Notes: generated by a model from the letters alone, not told the origin. A stretch of DNA of 64,000 nucleotides from Pontibacter chinhatensis (GCF_900113285.1 NZ_FOOT01000002.1:310001-374000); one strand, 5' to 3'. Positions 43,144-51,411 are shown, numbered from the stretch's first letter. Translations and numbers: made by a program.

Positions 43144-43175
43144 TTTGCACGTATACTTTCAGAATACTATATTTA
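43144..43175 (+). promoter_or_regulatory. Bacteroidota-type promoter of Gly-rich protein gene
   Basis: TTTG (43144-43147), a 20-base spacer, then TATATTTA (43168-43175), one base from the TAnnTTTG consensus. The expected start lies about 30 bases before the ATG at 43216. An AAGTATA-complement word lies in the spacer. Confidence 0.65.
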
Positions 43176-43215
43176 GTAAATCTAATGATTTTATACGCTA
43201 CACCATCTAACCGCT

Positions 43216-44016
43216 ATGAAACAATTACTTATACTTGCTAGCCTGCTTTTCCTCTCCTCCAGTCTTTCAGCACAGGACAAAAAGATTCCAAAACTTGTAA
43301 TTGAAAAGGGGCAAACCTACGTCGTTGGCCCTGAGAATACACTGTTTGTAGACACCCTTATACTGGAGGACAAGGCCACCATACAGTTTGCCCCCGACCG
43401 GCAGGGCGTTCTGGAGACGAAGGTGGTATTTGTAGGAAAGGATTGCCTGATAACCTCAAGAGGCGCAAACGGAAAAGCCGGCAAAAACGCCAATCCTGGC
43501 ACTGACGGTGAAAATGGCGGCAATCTAAGTCTGGTTTTGCCCTTCGTAGATCTCGGTGGCCTGACCATAGACACCAGGGGAGGACGGGGTGGCAATGGAG
43601 TATATGGCAAGAAAGGGCAGAATGGCAAGGAGGAGACGCGGGATGTAAGAGTAACAGACGCAAATGGGAAGACAACTGTCTCTACTGTGACGGTTTCAGT
43701 AAAGTCCTGCACTGATGGAGGCAATGCCACTATGGGCGGAAATGGAGGCCATGGCGGCAACATCATTCTTCTCTACAGCGCGGCCGACTTTATACCTGTC
43801 TTCAATCATAGTAAGAGCAAGCGTAATATTAACATACTCTACCAAGCGGGCACGAGGGGAAGAAACGGTATACCTGGCAAAGGCGGCTCGCTTTGCGCTG
43901 ATGGAAAATTGCTCCATTCTGAGGTAAGGGAGGCCAAAAACGGCGAACTGATGCTGGTGAATTTAGAACAGCAATCACAGGCACTTTTACCGGAAGCAAT
44001 CCCTATAGGGTACTAA
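43216..44016 (+). CDS. secreted Gly-rich collagen-like protein
   Basis: 266 residues with signal peptide (MKQLLILASLLFLSSSLSAQ). After a beta-rich domain (YVVGPENTLFVDTLIL, KVVFVGKDCLITSRG) there are three Gly/Asn-rich stretches of G-x-x-G type: NGKAGKNANPGTDGENGG, RGGRGGNGVYGKKGQNGK and GRNGIPGKGGS. They could form a collagen-like or beta-helix stalk. Two Cys are far apart. Exported; function unknown. Starts from a good promoter. Confidence 0.7.
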   Translation: MKQLLILASLLFLSSSLSAQDKKIPKLVIEKGQTYVVGPENTLFVDTLILEDKATIQFAPDRQGVLETKVVFVGKDCLITSRGANGKAGKNANPGTDGENGGNLSLVLPFVDLGGLTIDTRGGRGGNGVYGKKGQNGKEETRDVRVTDANGKTTVSTVTVSVKSCTDGGNATMGGNGGHGGNIILLYSAADFIPVFNHSKSKRNINILYQAGTRGRNGIPGKGGSLCADGKLLHSEVREAKNGELMLVNLEQQSQALLPEAIPIGY

Positions 44017-44060
44017 TCTATACTTTCAATATATTTAGAGAAGCATCCTAAGCTTAACAG

Positions 44061-44486
44061 ATGATCAAAGTAGTAGAACTCACCTCCGTTACCGGAAAAG
44101 TATTCCTGACGATTGAGTATGATGCGGTTAACAACTGGATCTACAATAACTGGCTGGGATATGTTAGCCCCGACAATGTGAAGCTGGGCTCTCTGGCCGT
44201 ACTGGAAGCCTTTCAGGAATACAAAACTCCCTACGGCCTGAACAACAACACAGAACTGGTGGGGCGCTGGGACGAGTCGGTTGACTGGATTGAGAAAGAA
44301 TGGATGCCGAAGGCAGTGGCTGCCGGCTTACGCTGCTATGCCCATGTGGCGAACAAGGAATCGTTTGCAGCGCCATCTGCTGCAGAAATGCAAAGCCGCA
44401 GCCAGGACATGTTTGATATGCGCGTCTTCAACGACATGGAAAGTGCAAAAAAATGGCTCCGGGACTGTCAGAAACTAGAAAGCTAA
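44061..44486 (+). CDS. STAS/SpoIIAA-like protein (paralogue family member 2)
   Basis: 141 residues. Shares the order of conserved words with the protein at 11774: W-LGYVSPDNV, TELVGRWDESVDWIEKEWMPKAV, AGLRCYAHVANKESF, SAAEM, and SAKKWLRD at the end. The N-terminus (KVFLTIEYDAVNNWI) is typical of the SpoIIAA-like group. Cytosolic; function unknown. No operon partner; the next gene starts 110 bases later. Confidence 0.7.
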   Translation: MIKVVELTSVTGKVFLTIEYDAVNNWIYNNWLGYVSPDNVKLGSLAVLEAFQEYKTPYGLNNNTELVGRWDESVDWIEKEWMPKAVAAGLRCYAHVANKESFAAPSAAEMQSRSQDMFDMRVFNDMESAKKWLRDCQKLES

Positions 44487-44596
44487 CGCGTTTAGAGTTT
44501 AAATCAGATAACGATCAACCAGCAACTAATGCCCCTTCCCGAAACTTATCTATCCTAAATGGGCTTTAACAAGTAACAACACCCTATTTTGATTTC

Positions 44597-44884
44597 ATGA
44601 GCAGCAGATTTGATATACCTGAGAAGGTGATATATGTATGCACGGGCAGCAAGTGCAAAAAGAAGGGCGGCAAAGACCTTGGCAAGTTTTTCAGAGGCCT
44701 GATTAAGGAACTGGGCCTGAAGGGGCAGGTGGAAGTGGTAAAAACCGACTGCACCGACCGCTGCGACTTTGCTCCCGTTACCTGCATTCAGCCCGCCAAC
44801 GCCTGGATGCCCTACACCGACGAGCGAAAGGCCAAAGAGGCTTTTGAGCAACATGTACTCTCTGCCAGAAAAGAAGACCAATAA
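44597..44884 (+). CDS. thioredoxin-like [2Fe-2S] ferredoxin
   Basis: 95 residues. The four ligands of the thioredoxin-fold ferredoxin are present: C15 and C20 in YVCTGSKC, C52 and C56 in KTDCTDRCDFAP. The end (VTCIQPANAWMPYTDERKAKEAFEQHV) matches the family. A low-potential or shuttle electron carrier in the cytosol; the partner enzyme is unknown. A terminator follows and the ferritin gene faces it. Confidence 0.88.
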   Translation: MSSRFDIPEKVIYVCTGSKCKKKGGKDLGKFFRGLIKELGLKGQVEVVKTDCTDRCDFAPVTCIQPANAWMPYTDERKAKEAFEQHVLSARKEDQ

Positions 44885-44927
44885 AAACAGGGCGGCCCCG
44901 GAAATTTCCGGGGCCGCCCTGTTTTTA
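44883..44927. terminator. strong bidirectional terminator
   Basis: AAAACAGGGCGGCCCCGG / CCGGGGCCGCCCTGTTTT with AAATTT loop: an 18-bp perfect stem between convergent ferredoxin and ferritin genes. Confidence 0.9.
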
Positions 44928-44947
44928 TACTTCCTTATACTTGGGTT

Positions 44948-45484
44948 TTACCCCTCATACTCGTCTTCATACTTTATCTTCGGCACACGCTTGTCGATTT
45001 CGTACTGGCCGGTACCTTCTTCGCCAATTACCTCGAAAAGCTCAAGGGCACGACGTGCCACATACTCCTCTTCGATCTGCTCCTTCAGGAACCACTGCAG
45101 GAACGTAAAGGTAACGTAGTCCTTCTCCTTCTGGCACTTGTCGGCTATGCGGTTAAAAGACTGCGTAACGGCAATTTCCTGCTGCAGCGCCTGCTCAAAT
45201 ACGCTTCTAAAGGATTCAAACTCGATCTGGATGTTGTTTACGCTCGGTGAAATGGCACGGCCGCCCATGTCGGATACATACTTGAACAGACGCAGCATGT
45301 GCTCCCGCTCCTCATCCGATTGCTGCTTAAAATAGCCTGCGCTAAAGTCGAACCCGTTTCGGTCGCACCAGCTGCTCATGGCCAGGTACATGGCCGAGGC
45401 CTCCGCCTCCATCTTTATCTGCTCGTTCAGTATCTGCTCTATCGTTTCGCTGAGCGATGTTCTCAGTCTTAGTAAGTCTTTCAT
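44948..45484 (-). CDS. ftn: ferritin
   Basis: 178 residues from the ATG at 45484 (MKDLLRLRTSLSETI); 13 upstream codons are rejected. Ferroxidase-centre pattern of non-haem ferritins: E-x6-Y in IKMEAEASAMYLAMSSWCD, EEREHMLRLFKYV (Glu/His), and QEIAVTQSFNRIADKC plus LQWFLKEQIEEE. Stores iron as ferric oxide in a 24-mer. Upstream, TTG-N20-TAATCTTA fits a Bacteroidota promoter. A gene with a probable metal-responsive promoter lies just upstream. Confidence 0.93.
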   Translation of the reverse strand: MKDLLRLRTSLSETIEQILNEQIKMEAEASAMYLAMSSWCDRNGFDFSAGYFKQQSDEEREHMLRLFKYVSDMGGRAISPSVNNIQIEFESFRSVFEQALQQEIAVTQSFNRIADKCQKEKDYVTFTFLQWFLKEQIEEEYVARRALELFEVIGEEGTGQYEIDKRVPKIKYEDEYEG

Positions 45485-45603
45485 CTTTGGGTGTTTTTGG
45501 TAGTGATTGGAACTAATGGGCACATATCGCCCTTTCTTAATACCCTAAGATTATCACTTTTGTTGTGCATACGCAACACAGAGGCAAAATTCGGAAGCAG
45601 TCT

Positions 45604-45638
45604 AAATAAAAAAAGCACAGCCTTTTAGGCCATGCTTT
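45604..45638 (-). terminator. rho-independent terminator
   Basis: On the minus strand AAAGCATGGCC-TAAAA-GGCTGTGCTTT with T tract (TTTTTATT). Ends the 117-residue protein gene at 45671. Confidence 0.7.
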
Positions 45639-45670
45639 CAGTTTTAATCTATAACAATTGCTTGGTGTTC

Positions 45671-46024
45671 TTACACAAGGCTGGCATTGAGGCATTCGTG
45701 CAACATGCTGTTCAGCTCCAGCACAAACTTAGCCCCGGAGAGCAGCTCCTTCAGTGCGTATACCTCAGTGAGTGGCAGCACAAAGCAGCGGTCGCAGCCG
45801 CATACGGTTATAATGCTGAAATCGGAGGAGCGCTCCGGACTGCTGGCCATCGCATCCAGATCTATCTTATCCACAGTGCGCTTGAGGCGCAGGAAAGCAT
45901 CCAACTTTAATACCGTGAGCTCACCTGCAAAACTGAGCATCAAACGGTTGTGGCGGTCGCACTGGTAAACGGCTCCGGCTTCGGAAGTATAAATCTCGGG
46001 TAGTTGCGCGGCTGTATGCATCAT
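45671..46024 (-). CDS. DUF6686-like protein, probably metal-regulated
   Basis: 117 residues from the ATG at 46024 (MMHTAAQLPE); 15 upstream codons run through the promoter and are rejected. Cys/His-containing words AVYQCDRHNRL and ITVCGCDRCFVLPL frame two beta-rich halves; the middle has LSFAGELTVLKLDAFLRLKRTVDKIDL. Resembles DUF6686-type proteins found only in Bacteroidota; the family name is tentative. Its promoter overlaps inverted repeats of the DtxR/IdeR type and the neighbour is ferritin, so an iron-linked role is likely (inference). Confidence 0.65.
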   Translation of the reverse strand: MMHTAAQLPEIYTSEAGAVYQCDRHNRLMLSFAGELTVLKLDAFLRLKRTVDKIDLDAMASSPERSSDFSIITVCGCDRCFVLPLTEVYALKELLSGAKFVLELNSMLHECLNASLV

Positions 46025-46066
46025 GTAAAATAAATGGCTGCCCAGGCTGCTTATTTGCTGGTATTG

Positions 46067-46130
46067 CAAATCTAAAGACTATTTAGAACCAGTCCAAATA
46101 AATTCAACTTAATTTAGAATCTCTCCAGAT
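46067..46130 (-). promoter_or_regulatory. promoter with tandem inverted-repeat operators (DtxR/IdeR-like)
   Basis: Minus-strand promoter: TTTG (46098-46095), a 20-base spacer and TAGATTTG (46074-46067), a perfect match to the Bacteroidota consensus. ATTTAGA-N5-TCCAAAT (46081-46099) lies exactly across the spacer and -33 box. A second copy ATTTAGA-N5-TCCAGAT (46112-46130) starts 31 bases further upstream, about three helical turns. TCTAAA-N5-TTTAGA (46071-46087) overlaps the -7 box. This layout fits repression by a dimeric metalloregulator. Confidence 0.7.
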
Positions 46131-46194
46131 AATTGCCTTTGTATTCATTTTATACTTTAGCACAGCCCTGTTTTGGTAAACTACCCCCAGTTGA

Positions 46195-46400
46195 AGTATA
46201 ATACCCAGGTTGCGATTTGCTTTAGTGAAGGTCTAAACCCACCCCACCCCTGGGAGGAGAGGAATCGGTGAACGATTATTATCCCCCTGCCCCCTTCAAA
46301 GGGGGACTTAGCTTCAAGTATAATTCCCCTCATCTGGACTAACCAAAACGTGAGTTTTGAGTTAGCGAGCGTAGCTCTAAGGGGTGGGTTCATCAGAACT
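46195..46400. repeat. degenerate repeat fragments (GGGGTGGGTT type)
   Basis: Contains AACCCACCCC-ACCCCTGGGAGGAG, CCCCCTGCCCCCTTCAAAGGGGG and GTTAGCGAGCGTAGCTCTAAGGGGTGGGTT. These resemble the CCCCTCCTT/AAGGAGGGG...GGGGTGGTT tail of the four large repeats but in rearranged order and in part opposite orientation. No ORF in the 46131-46493 spacer otherwise. Confidence 0.55.
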
Positions 46401-46493
46401 TGAAGGGAAGTATAAATGAAGTATAAAATATGGCCTGGAAGCTGATGGATTTATACTTTCATGAAGCAGGCGATGCGCTATACTTCTATCCCC

Positions 46494-47534
46494 TTACAGT
46501 ACCTTTAATTTGCTGGCTCTGGTAAGTATAATTTTCAGGTTGAGACGCACCAAATCGCCCATGCATTTGCAGCTCAGGAACTCTTCGGTGCCATGGTGCT
46601 GCGCCAGCTCCTGCTTCAGCTGCTCTATTTTCTCGGGTGTGGAGATAGTGTCTTGCCGCATGCAGTCGATAAGGTCTTTGAGGCGGTAGCGAGCGGATTT
46701 AAGCCGCCGGAACATAAGGGTGCGCTCCTCGTTCTGGTACTGCCGCACCACATCCGGCTTCAGCAGCTTTAGCACCAGGTCCACAATCTTGTTGTTGTCT
46801 TTAAAGAACTGGGGCAGGTACATGCTCTTCTTGCCTTCGTACGATTGCTGGTCGAAGTCGATGGGCCGCACCCGGTACTGCTCGTCCTCGAAATCGGGGG
46901 TCACGTCCACCACATAGTTGTAGGAGCGCATATCCCCCAGCAGGCGCACAAAGCAGCGCTCGTTAAACTTCACAAACTCCTTGGCAATGCGCACTTTGTT
47001 GGCGTTGGGCCTGCCCAGGTAATCTTTTATGAACGTATCGCCCGGAATGCCGGCAATGTGCTCTTCAATCAGCGTGTCGCCATCCACCAGGTAGTTAATG
47101 CGGCTCGGCGAAAGGATGTGCTCCAACTCCAGGCCGTACACCCGCGAGGCATCGGCGCGCTTCACGTAGAAGTAGTCGTAGTTGTCGTTGAGCTGGTTCA
47201 TGATCTGCACCCGGAAGGGATTGGAATTGCCGAAGGTGCAGTAGTCGATCCGTGACACGTACAGGTGCTCCATCACCGACACATCCCCGTCGGTTTTCAG
47301 CAGCGCGTAGATCATGGTCAGGCCCTTGTTTAGCTCCTGCTGCGTCTGCTGGTCGTACATCACCGTCTCCCAGAGCGTATCATGGCCCTGCTTGTCGTAG
47401 TACGGGAAGGAGTCCGAGTAATGCAGCAGGCCTTCGTAAAGCACCGGCAGCTTCGTTTCGCGGTCGTAGTACTGCAGGTACTTGCGCAACCCCTTGCTGA
47501 TCGGGTAAAACAGCTTCTTTTTGGAGATATACAC
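46494..47534 (-). CDS. kinase-fold-like hypothetical protein
   Basis: 346 residues, soluble. LLGDMRSYNYVVD (198-210) followed by RPIDFDQQSYEG (223-234) looks like the catalytic loop (D...N) and the Mg-binding DF/ID-D motif of the protein-kinase/APH/HipA fold, and FYVKRAD (122-128) could hold the ATP-binding Lys. A basic helical C-terminus ends it. The fold assignment is inference from these motifs; conserved only in Bacteroidota as far as I know. Not in an operon with the LytTR system. Confidence 0.6.
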   Translation of the reverse strand: MYISKKKLFYPISKGLRKYLQYYDRETKLPVLYEGLLHYSDSFPYYDKQGHDTLWETVMYDQQTQQELNKGLTMIYALLKTDGDVSVMEHLYVSRIDYCTFGNSNPFRVQIMNQLNDNYDYFYVKRADASRVYGLELEHILSPSRINYLVDGDTLIEEHIAGIPGDTFIKDYLGRPNANKVRIAKEFVKFNERCFVRLLGDMRSYNYVVDVTPDFEDEQYRVRPIDFDQQSYEGKKSMYLPQFFKDNNKIVDLVLKLLKPDVVRQYQNEERTLMFRRLKSARYRLKDLIDCMRQDTISTPEKIEQLKQELAQHHGTEEFLSCKCMGDLVRLNLKIILTRASKLKVL

Positions 47535-47714
47535 GGTGGAGTTAAAGAATTTAGGAGTTAGAGAGTTTAGGAGGTGTAAAAGTAGATCCAGCCGTACTTC
47601 ACCCCTTTTCTTATCTGCAGATAAATTACGAGTAAATGCAGCAAATAACTATACTGCCTGCCAGAAGCCTTTTTAACTCTCAAACTCTTAAACTCCCCAA
47701 CTCTCTAACTGAAG

Positions 47715-48473
47715 CTAACTCTCCAGCAGGTTATTCTGATTTAGCACTTGCAGCACTTCGTTTTTGTAGAAGCGACCGATAGGGATTTCTGTTTTTCCGA
47801 TGTCTACGGTGGAGGCTGAGAAGGCCTGTATTTTGTCGAGGGCTACGATAAAAGAGCGGTGGATGCGCAGAAATTTTTCCGGCGGCAGTTTCTCCTCCAG
47901 GAAAGAGATTTTCTGATAAGAGATTATCTCCTTCGTCTCGGTTTTTACCCGGATGTAGTCTTTCAGGCTCTCGATATAAAGTATGTCCGCCAGCATCACC
48001 TTCACCATTTTCTTATCGGCTTTCAGGTAAATAAAGGCTTCCTTATAATCTAGGAAAGCACCTGCCGGAGCCACGGGCGCCACGTGCGGGGCTAGCGCAG
48101 CGGCAATGGGCTGTGGGTCGGGTACTGTAACTTTGGATACGGCTTTGAGAAAACGCTCGAAGGCGATGGGCTTGAGCAGGTAGTCCACCACATTCAGCTC
48201 GAAACCCTCCACGGCATAGTCGCGGTAGGCAGTGGTAAAGATTACCTTGGGCGGATTGGCCAGCGATTTGAGGAAATCGATGCCCGTCAGTTTCGGCATC
48301 TGTATGTCCAGAAAAGCTAGGTCGATGCGCTCGTTTTGCAGGCAGGTATAGGCTTCCACGGCATTGTTGCAGCGGCATACCAGCTCCAGGTTGTCGAGCC
48401 GCTGGATAAACGTCTCCAGCACGTCCAGCGCCAGAGGCTCGTCATCCACTATCATGCAGCGTATTTTATTCAT
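47715..48473 (-). CDS. LytTR-family response regulator
   Basis: 252 residues. Receiver domain 1-120: acidic pocket in MIVDDEPLA, phospho-acceptor Asp in LAFLDIQMPKLTG (about 55), Thr in VIFTTAY, Lys in YLLKPIAFERFLKAV. C-terminal LytTR DNA-binding domain (about 145-250): DKKMVKVMLADILYIESLKDYIRVKT, EEKLPPEKFLRIHRSFIVAL. Binds direct repeats upstream of target genes. Paired with the sensor kinase upstream. Confidence 0.93.
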   Translation of the reverse strand: MNKIRCMIVDDEPLALDVLETFIQRLDNLELVCRCNNAVEAYTCLQNERIDLAFLDIQMPKLTGIDFLKSLANPPKVIFTTAYRDYAVEGFELNVVDYLLKPIAFERFLKAVSKVTVPDPQPIAAALAPHVAPVAPAGAFLDYKEAFIYLKADKKMVKVMLADILYIESLKDYIRVKTETKEIISYQKISFLEEKLPPEKFLRIHRSFIVALDKIQAFSASTVDIGKTEIPIGRFYKNEVLQVLNQNNLLES

Positions 48474-48523
48474 AGTCTATACTTGTTTCAGTATAACGGA
48501 ATGTATGGCAAAGGGTAGCGTCT

Positions 48524-48563
48524 AAAAGTATAAACGCCCTCATTGAGGCGGATTTATACTTCA
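48524..48563 (-). terminator. hairpin with AAGTATA arms between sensor and regulator genes
   Basis: AAGTATAAACGCC ... GGCGGATTTATACTT: heptamers at 48526-48532 and 48555-48561 face each other around a GCC/GGC stem. Lies in the 230-base gap between kinase and regulator and could attenuate or separate their transcripts. Confidence 0.5.
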
Positions 48564-48703
48564 TGTCCCTCCACCGTTAATGCCAGAGATGTAGTTCAGC
48601 TGGCTCCAGCCTGCCCATACTTGCTTGCACTTTCCCCTTTCGGGCCAGATGCATGGTAAATGTAACTTTACCACAAGCAAAAAGCCTGCGGCAGGTGCCG
48701 TTC

Positions 48704-49813
48704 TTACTCGATTTCTATTTCCAGCCTGGCGGCGTAGCTGTCCTGCTCCTCCTCCACTTCCAGCTCGTAGCGGCCTTCGTAGAGCAGCTCCAGGCGGCGC
48801 TGCAGGTTTTTAAGGCCGATGCCGGAGGCCATGTCGCGGGAGCTGCTGCTAGCTTTGTTCGAGCATTTGCAGTTCTCTACCAGCAGCACCAGTTTGCCGT
48901 CCGTTACCTTTACATCAATCCTGATCCAGGCATCCTTGGTTTCGGTGCTCACGCCGTGCTTAAAGGCGTTCTCCACGAAGGGCAGCAACAGCATGGGCGC
49001 AATCTGCTTGCCGGCTATACTGCCGGTGGCCGAAAACTGCACATCCACCCTGTCGCCGTAGCGCACCTCTTCCAGGGCAATGTAGTTCTGAATATAGGCC
49101 AGCTCCTTATCCAGGGGCACCATAGGGGCATTGGCGTCGTGCAGCATGTAGTCCATCAGGCCCGAGAGCTTCAGCACCACCTCCGGCGCATTGTCCGATT
49201 TCTTGAGCGTAAGCGAGTACAGGCTATTGAGCGTGTTGAACAAAAAGTGCGGGTGGATCTGCCCTTTCAGGAACTTGAGCTCGGCCTCCAGCTTGTCCTG
49301 CGTCAGGTCGCGGGCGGCCCGCTGATGGCTGTACCAGTATTTGAGCAACGCAATGACGGCGGTGATGGTCACCACGTAGTTGATGTTGACGATGTTCTTG
49401 ATAAAGCGGTAAAACGTCAGGCTGTCCTCGGTGCAGGTGGTGGGGCAGAAAATAGGGTGGATCAGAAACGGCAGCAGCACAAACTGCATCAGCCCGGCAA
49501 TGGCCCCCATCAGCAGCAGCAGGTACACGAAAAACTCCAGGTAGCGCTTCTGCAGCAGGTAGCGCGGCATCAGGTAGTACATGTTAAAGTATACCAGGGC
49601 CATCTTAAACGGCAGCTCCACCAACTCCACCATAAAGGCGTTATAATAGTCGTCGATATAGCTGCCATACAGCAGGCCGAAGAATACCACATACACCGCC
49701 CAGAAGAACAGGTGCAGCAGCATTCGGTTTTGTGTTACATTACCAACCTCTGGCAGGCTCCAGGTGGCTACGTTGCTCTCCAGGGTGTTGGCCGTACTCA
49801 ACTTCATCTCCAT
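48704..49813 (-). CDS. LytS-type sensor histidine kinase
   Basis: 369 residues from the ATG at 49813. Four membrane helices in the first 145 residues (LLHLFFWAVYVVFFGLLY, FKMALVYFNMYYLMP, FFVYLLLLMGAIAGLMQFVLL, INYVVTITAVIALLKYW), no periplasmic sensor domain. Then a His_kinase (YehU/LytS) domain: LKGQIHPHFLFNTLNSLYSL with phospho-acceptor His, and the ATPase N box LLPFVENAFKHG and GIGLKNLQRRLELLY. Phosphorylates the LytTR regulator 230 bases downstream. Confidence 0.92.
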   Translation of the reverse strand: MEMKLSTANTLESNVATWSLPEVGNVTQNRMLLHLFFWAVYVVFFGLLYGSYIDDYYNAFMVELVELPFKMALVYFNMYYLMPRYLLQKRYLEFFVYLLLLMGAIAGLMQFVLLPFLIHPIFCPTTCTEDSLTFYRFIKNIVNINYVVTITAVIALLKYWYSHQRAARDLTQDKLEAELKFLKGQIHPHFLFNTLNSLYSLTLKKSDNAPEVVLKLSGLMDYMLHDANAPMVPLDKELAYIQNYIALEEVRYGDRVDVQFSATGSIAGKQIAPMLLLPFVENAFKHGVSTETKDAWIRIDVKVTDGKLVLLVENCKCSNKASSSSRDMASGIGLKNLQRRLELLYEGRYELEVEEEQDSYAARLEIEIE

Positions 49814-50068
49814 ACTACAAAGGTATATTTTCTGGTGCAAGGCGTTATACGCTCTTCCTTACTTTTAGACGTGCGCCCACACTAGCGGCTTAAACGGCTA
49901 GCTTTGGCTTACTAACAGCTTTCCCGGGAAAAAGTGCCCCACACAGCAAATCCACACGGGAAGGTATTATCCAGCGCTTTGCGAAAGCTCAAAAAACCAC
50001 TATTCAAATATTTTTATATTTAAAATTAAATTTATACATTATACCCAAATTCCCTACATACCTCCACC

Positions 50069-50608
50069 ATGCGAAAGATAAACTTAACCTGCTTCTTAAT
50101 TTTAGTCATTGCCACCTATGCCAAGGCACAAGTGGAGGCCGCTGCCAAGTATAACAAAGCCATCTTTGTTGAGGTCCTTGGCAATGGGCTGGGCATTACC
50201 GCTAATTATGACATGCGCCTCACCAAAGGGGAGCAGGGCGGGTTTGGCTTTCGCGCGGGCGTGGGAGGCCTGGCACTGGGTACTGCGGATTCTGACGGCA
50301 CCTCCACTACCAGCAGCCTCGTCACTTTCCCGCTTACCTTAAATTACCTGGCAGGCCAGCGCCGGAGTGCCTTTGAGGCAGGCATAGGCCTAACGCCTGT
50401 TTACGCAAGTATGGCGGTTCAGAAAACAAATAACCCGGGCGTAACGAAGGTGGATGGCTGGGGCGCCACCGGATTTATCAACATGGGTTATCGCTACCAG
50501 CCGCTCAACGATGGCCTCGTGTTCCGCTTTGACTGGACTCCTGCCTTTAACAGCGCCGGCTTCTCCCCTGCCTGGTTTGGCATGTCGGTTGGCTACGGCT
50601 TCAAGTAA
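50069..50608 (+). CDS. outer-membrane beta-barrel protein
   Basis: 179 residues with signal peptide (ends ...ATYAKAQ). Alternating hydrophobic strands ending in GYGFK-type aromatic C-terminus: AIFVEVLGNGLGITANYDMRL, FGFRAGVGGLALGT, VTFPLTLNYLAGQ, FEAGIGLTPVYAS, FINMGYRYQP, FRFDWTPAF, WFGMSVGYGFK, about eight strands. Probably an OmpA/OmpW-sized porin-like barrel. Ligand unknown; short gap to the convergent rlmH. Confidence 0.8.
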   Translation: MRKINLTCFLILVIATYAKAQVEAAAKYNKAIFVEVLGNGLGITANYDMRLTKGEQGGFGFRAGVGGLALGTADSDGTSTTSSLVTFPLTLNYLAGQRRSAFEAGIGLTPVYASMAVQKTNNPGVTKVDGWGATGFINMGYRYQPLNDGLVFRFDWTPAFNSAGFSPAWFGMSVGYGFK

Positions 50609-50613
50609 GCTTT

Positions 50614-51087
50614 TCAGTCATTATGGTATTTCTCGCCCCGCAGAATGGTAAAACCGCGGTAGAGCTGTTCGAAGAAGAAAAGGCGCACCATCTGGTGGGT
50701 GAACGTCATTTTGGAAAGCGAGATCTTGTCGTTGGCCCGCGCGTATACTTCGGGCGAGAACCCGAAGGCACCGCCCACGGCAAATACCAGGTTGGTGGTA
50801 ACGGCATTGAGCTTTTTCTGCAGAAAGGTGGCAAACTCCTGTGAGGTGAAGCTCTTGCCTTTCTCGTCGAGCAGGATGAGGTGGTCGCCTTCCTGCACTT
50901 TGCCAAGTATAAGTTTGCCCTCTGCCTCCTTCAGCTTATCTGCCGTATACTTTCCGGCCTGCTTCAGATCTGGTATCACGATAAACTCCACCGAGTGGTA
51001 ATGCTTCAGCCGTTTGAGGTACTTTTCAATCCCCTCGTCCAGAAACGCTTCATCGGTTTTGCCTATAACGATTAGTTTTATCTTCAT
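50614..51087 (-). CDS. rlmH: 23S rRNA (pseudouridine1915-N3)-methyltransferase RlmH
   Basis: 157 residues from the ATG at 51087, the usual RlmH length; the frame runs a few codons upstream. SPOUT-fold pattern: MKIKLIVIGKTDEAFLDEGIEKYLKRL, LILLDEKGKSFTSQEFATFLQ, LVFAVGGAFGFSPEVYARAND (SAM-binding knot), LSKMTFTHQMVRLFFFEQLYRGFTIL and the terminal YHND. Methylates pseudouridine 1915 in 23S rRNA helix 69. A small ORF overlaps its start (ATGA). Confidence 0.95.
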   Translation of the reverse strand: MKIKLIVIGKTDEAFLDEGIEKYLKRLKHYHSVEFIVIPDLKQAGKYTADKLKEAEGKLILGKVQEGDHLILLDEKGKSFTSQEFATFLQKKLNAVTTNLVFAVGGAFGFSPEVYARANDKISLSKMTFTHQMVRLFFFEQLYRGFTILRGEKYHND

Positions 51088-51272
51088 CCGGTGTTGATTT
51101 CGCGCCAATTTCGCTCATAAAGGGGGAGTTTGCAAACGGGGGCGTCGTAATAGGCTATACTCCTGAACAGGTTAAAATATCTGGATTCAAGGATCTGTCC
51201 CATTTTATCCTGTTCCTGCCTCAGTTCATCGGTACTTTTACCCGCAGTTTCTGTACCGACACAAGGAATCAA
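51084..51272 (-). CDS. possible small ORF overlapping rlmH start
   Basis: 62 residues, soluble (MIPCVGTETAGKSTDELRQEQDKMGQILESRYFNLFRSIAYYDAPVCKLPLYERNWREINTG, shown in part only by its ends MIPC and REINTG). Its TGA overlaps the rlmH ATG (ATGA), as in translationally coupled genes. Not recognised and not otherwise supported; it may be chance. Confidence 0.3.
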   Translation of the reverse strand: MIPCVGTETAGKSTDELRQEQDKMGQILESRYFNLFRSIAYYDAPVCKLPLYERNWREINTG

Positions 51273-51411
51273 AGCATAAGTATAGATCTTGCGCCTGTCT
51301 GTCTAGAACACAGGCAACCTTCCCTCCTACTTTCTTATCTTTATACTACTACTCAAGCACTTGCACCCGACCGGAGTAGCTACCAAACCCGACACCAAAT
51401 AATATAAGACT

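Noticed and set aside
48653-49885. 410-codon plus-strand frame
   Set aside because: Antisense shadow of the LytS-type kinase, with no recognisable domain and His/Gln-rich composition.
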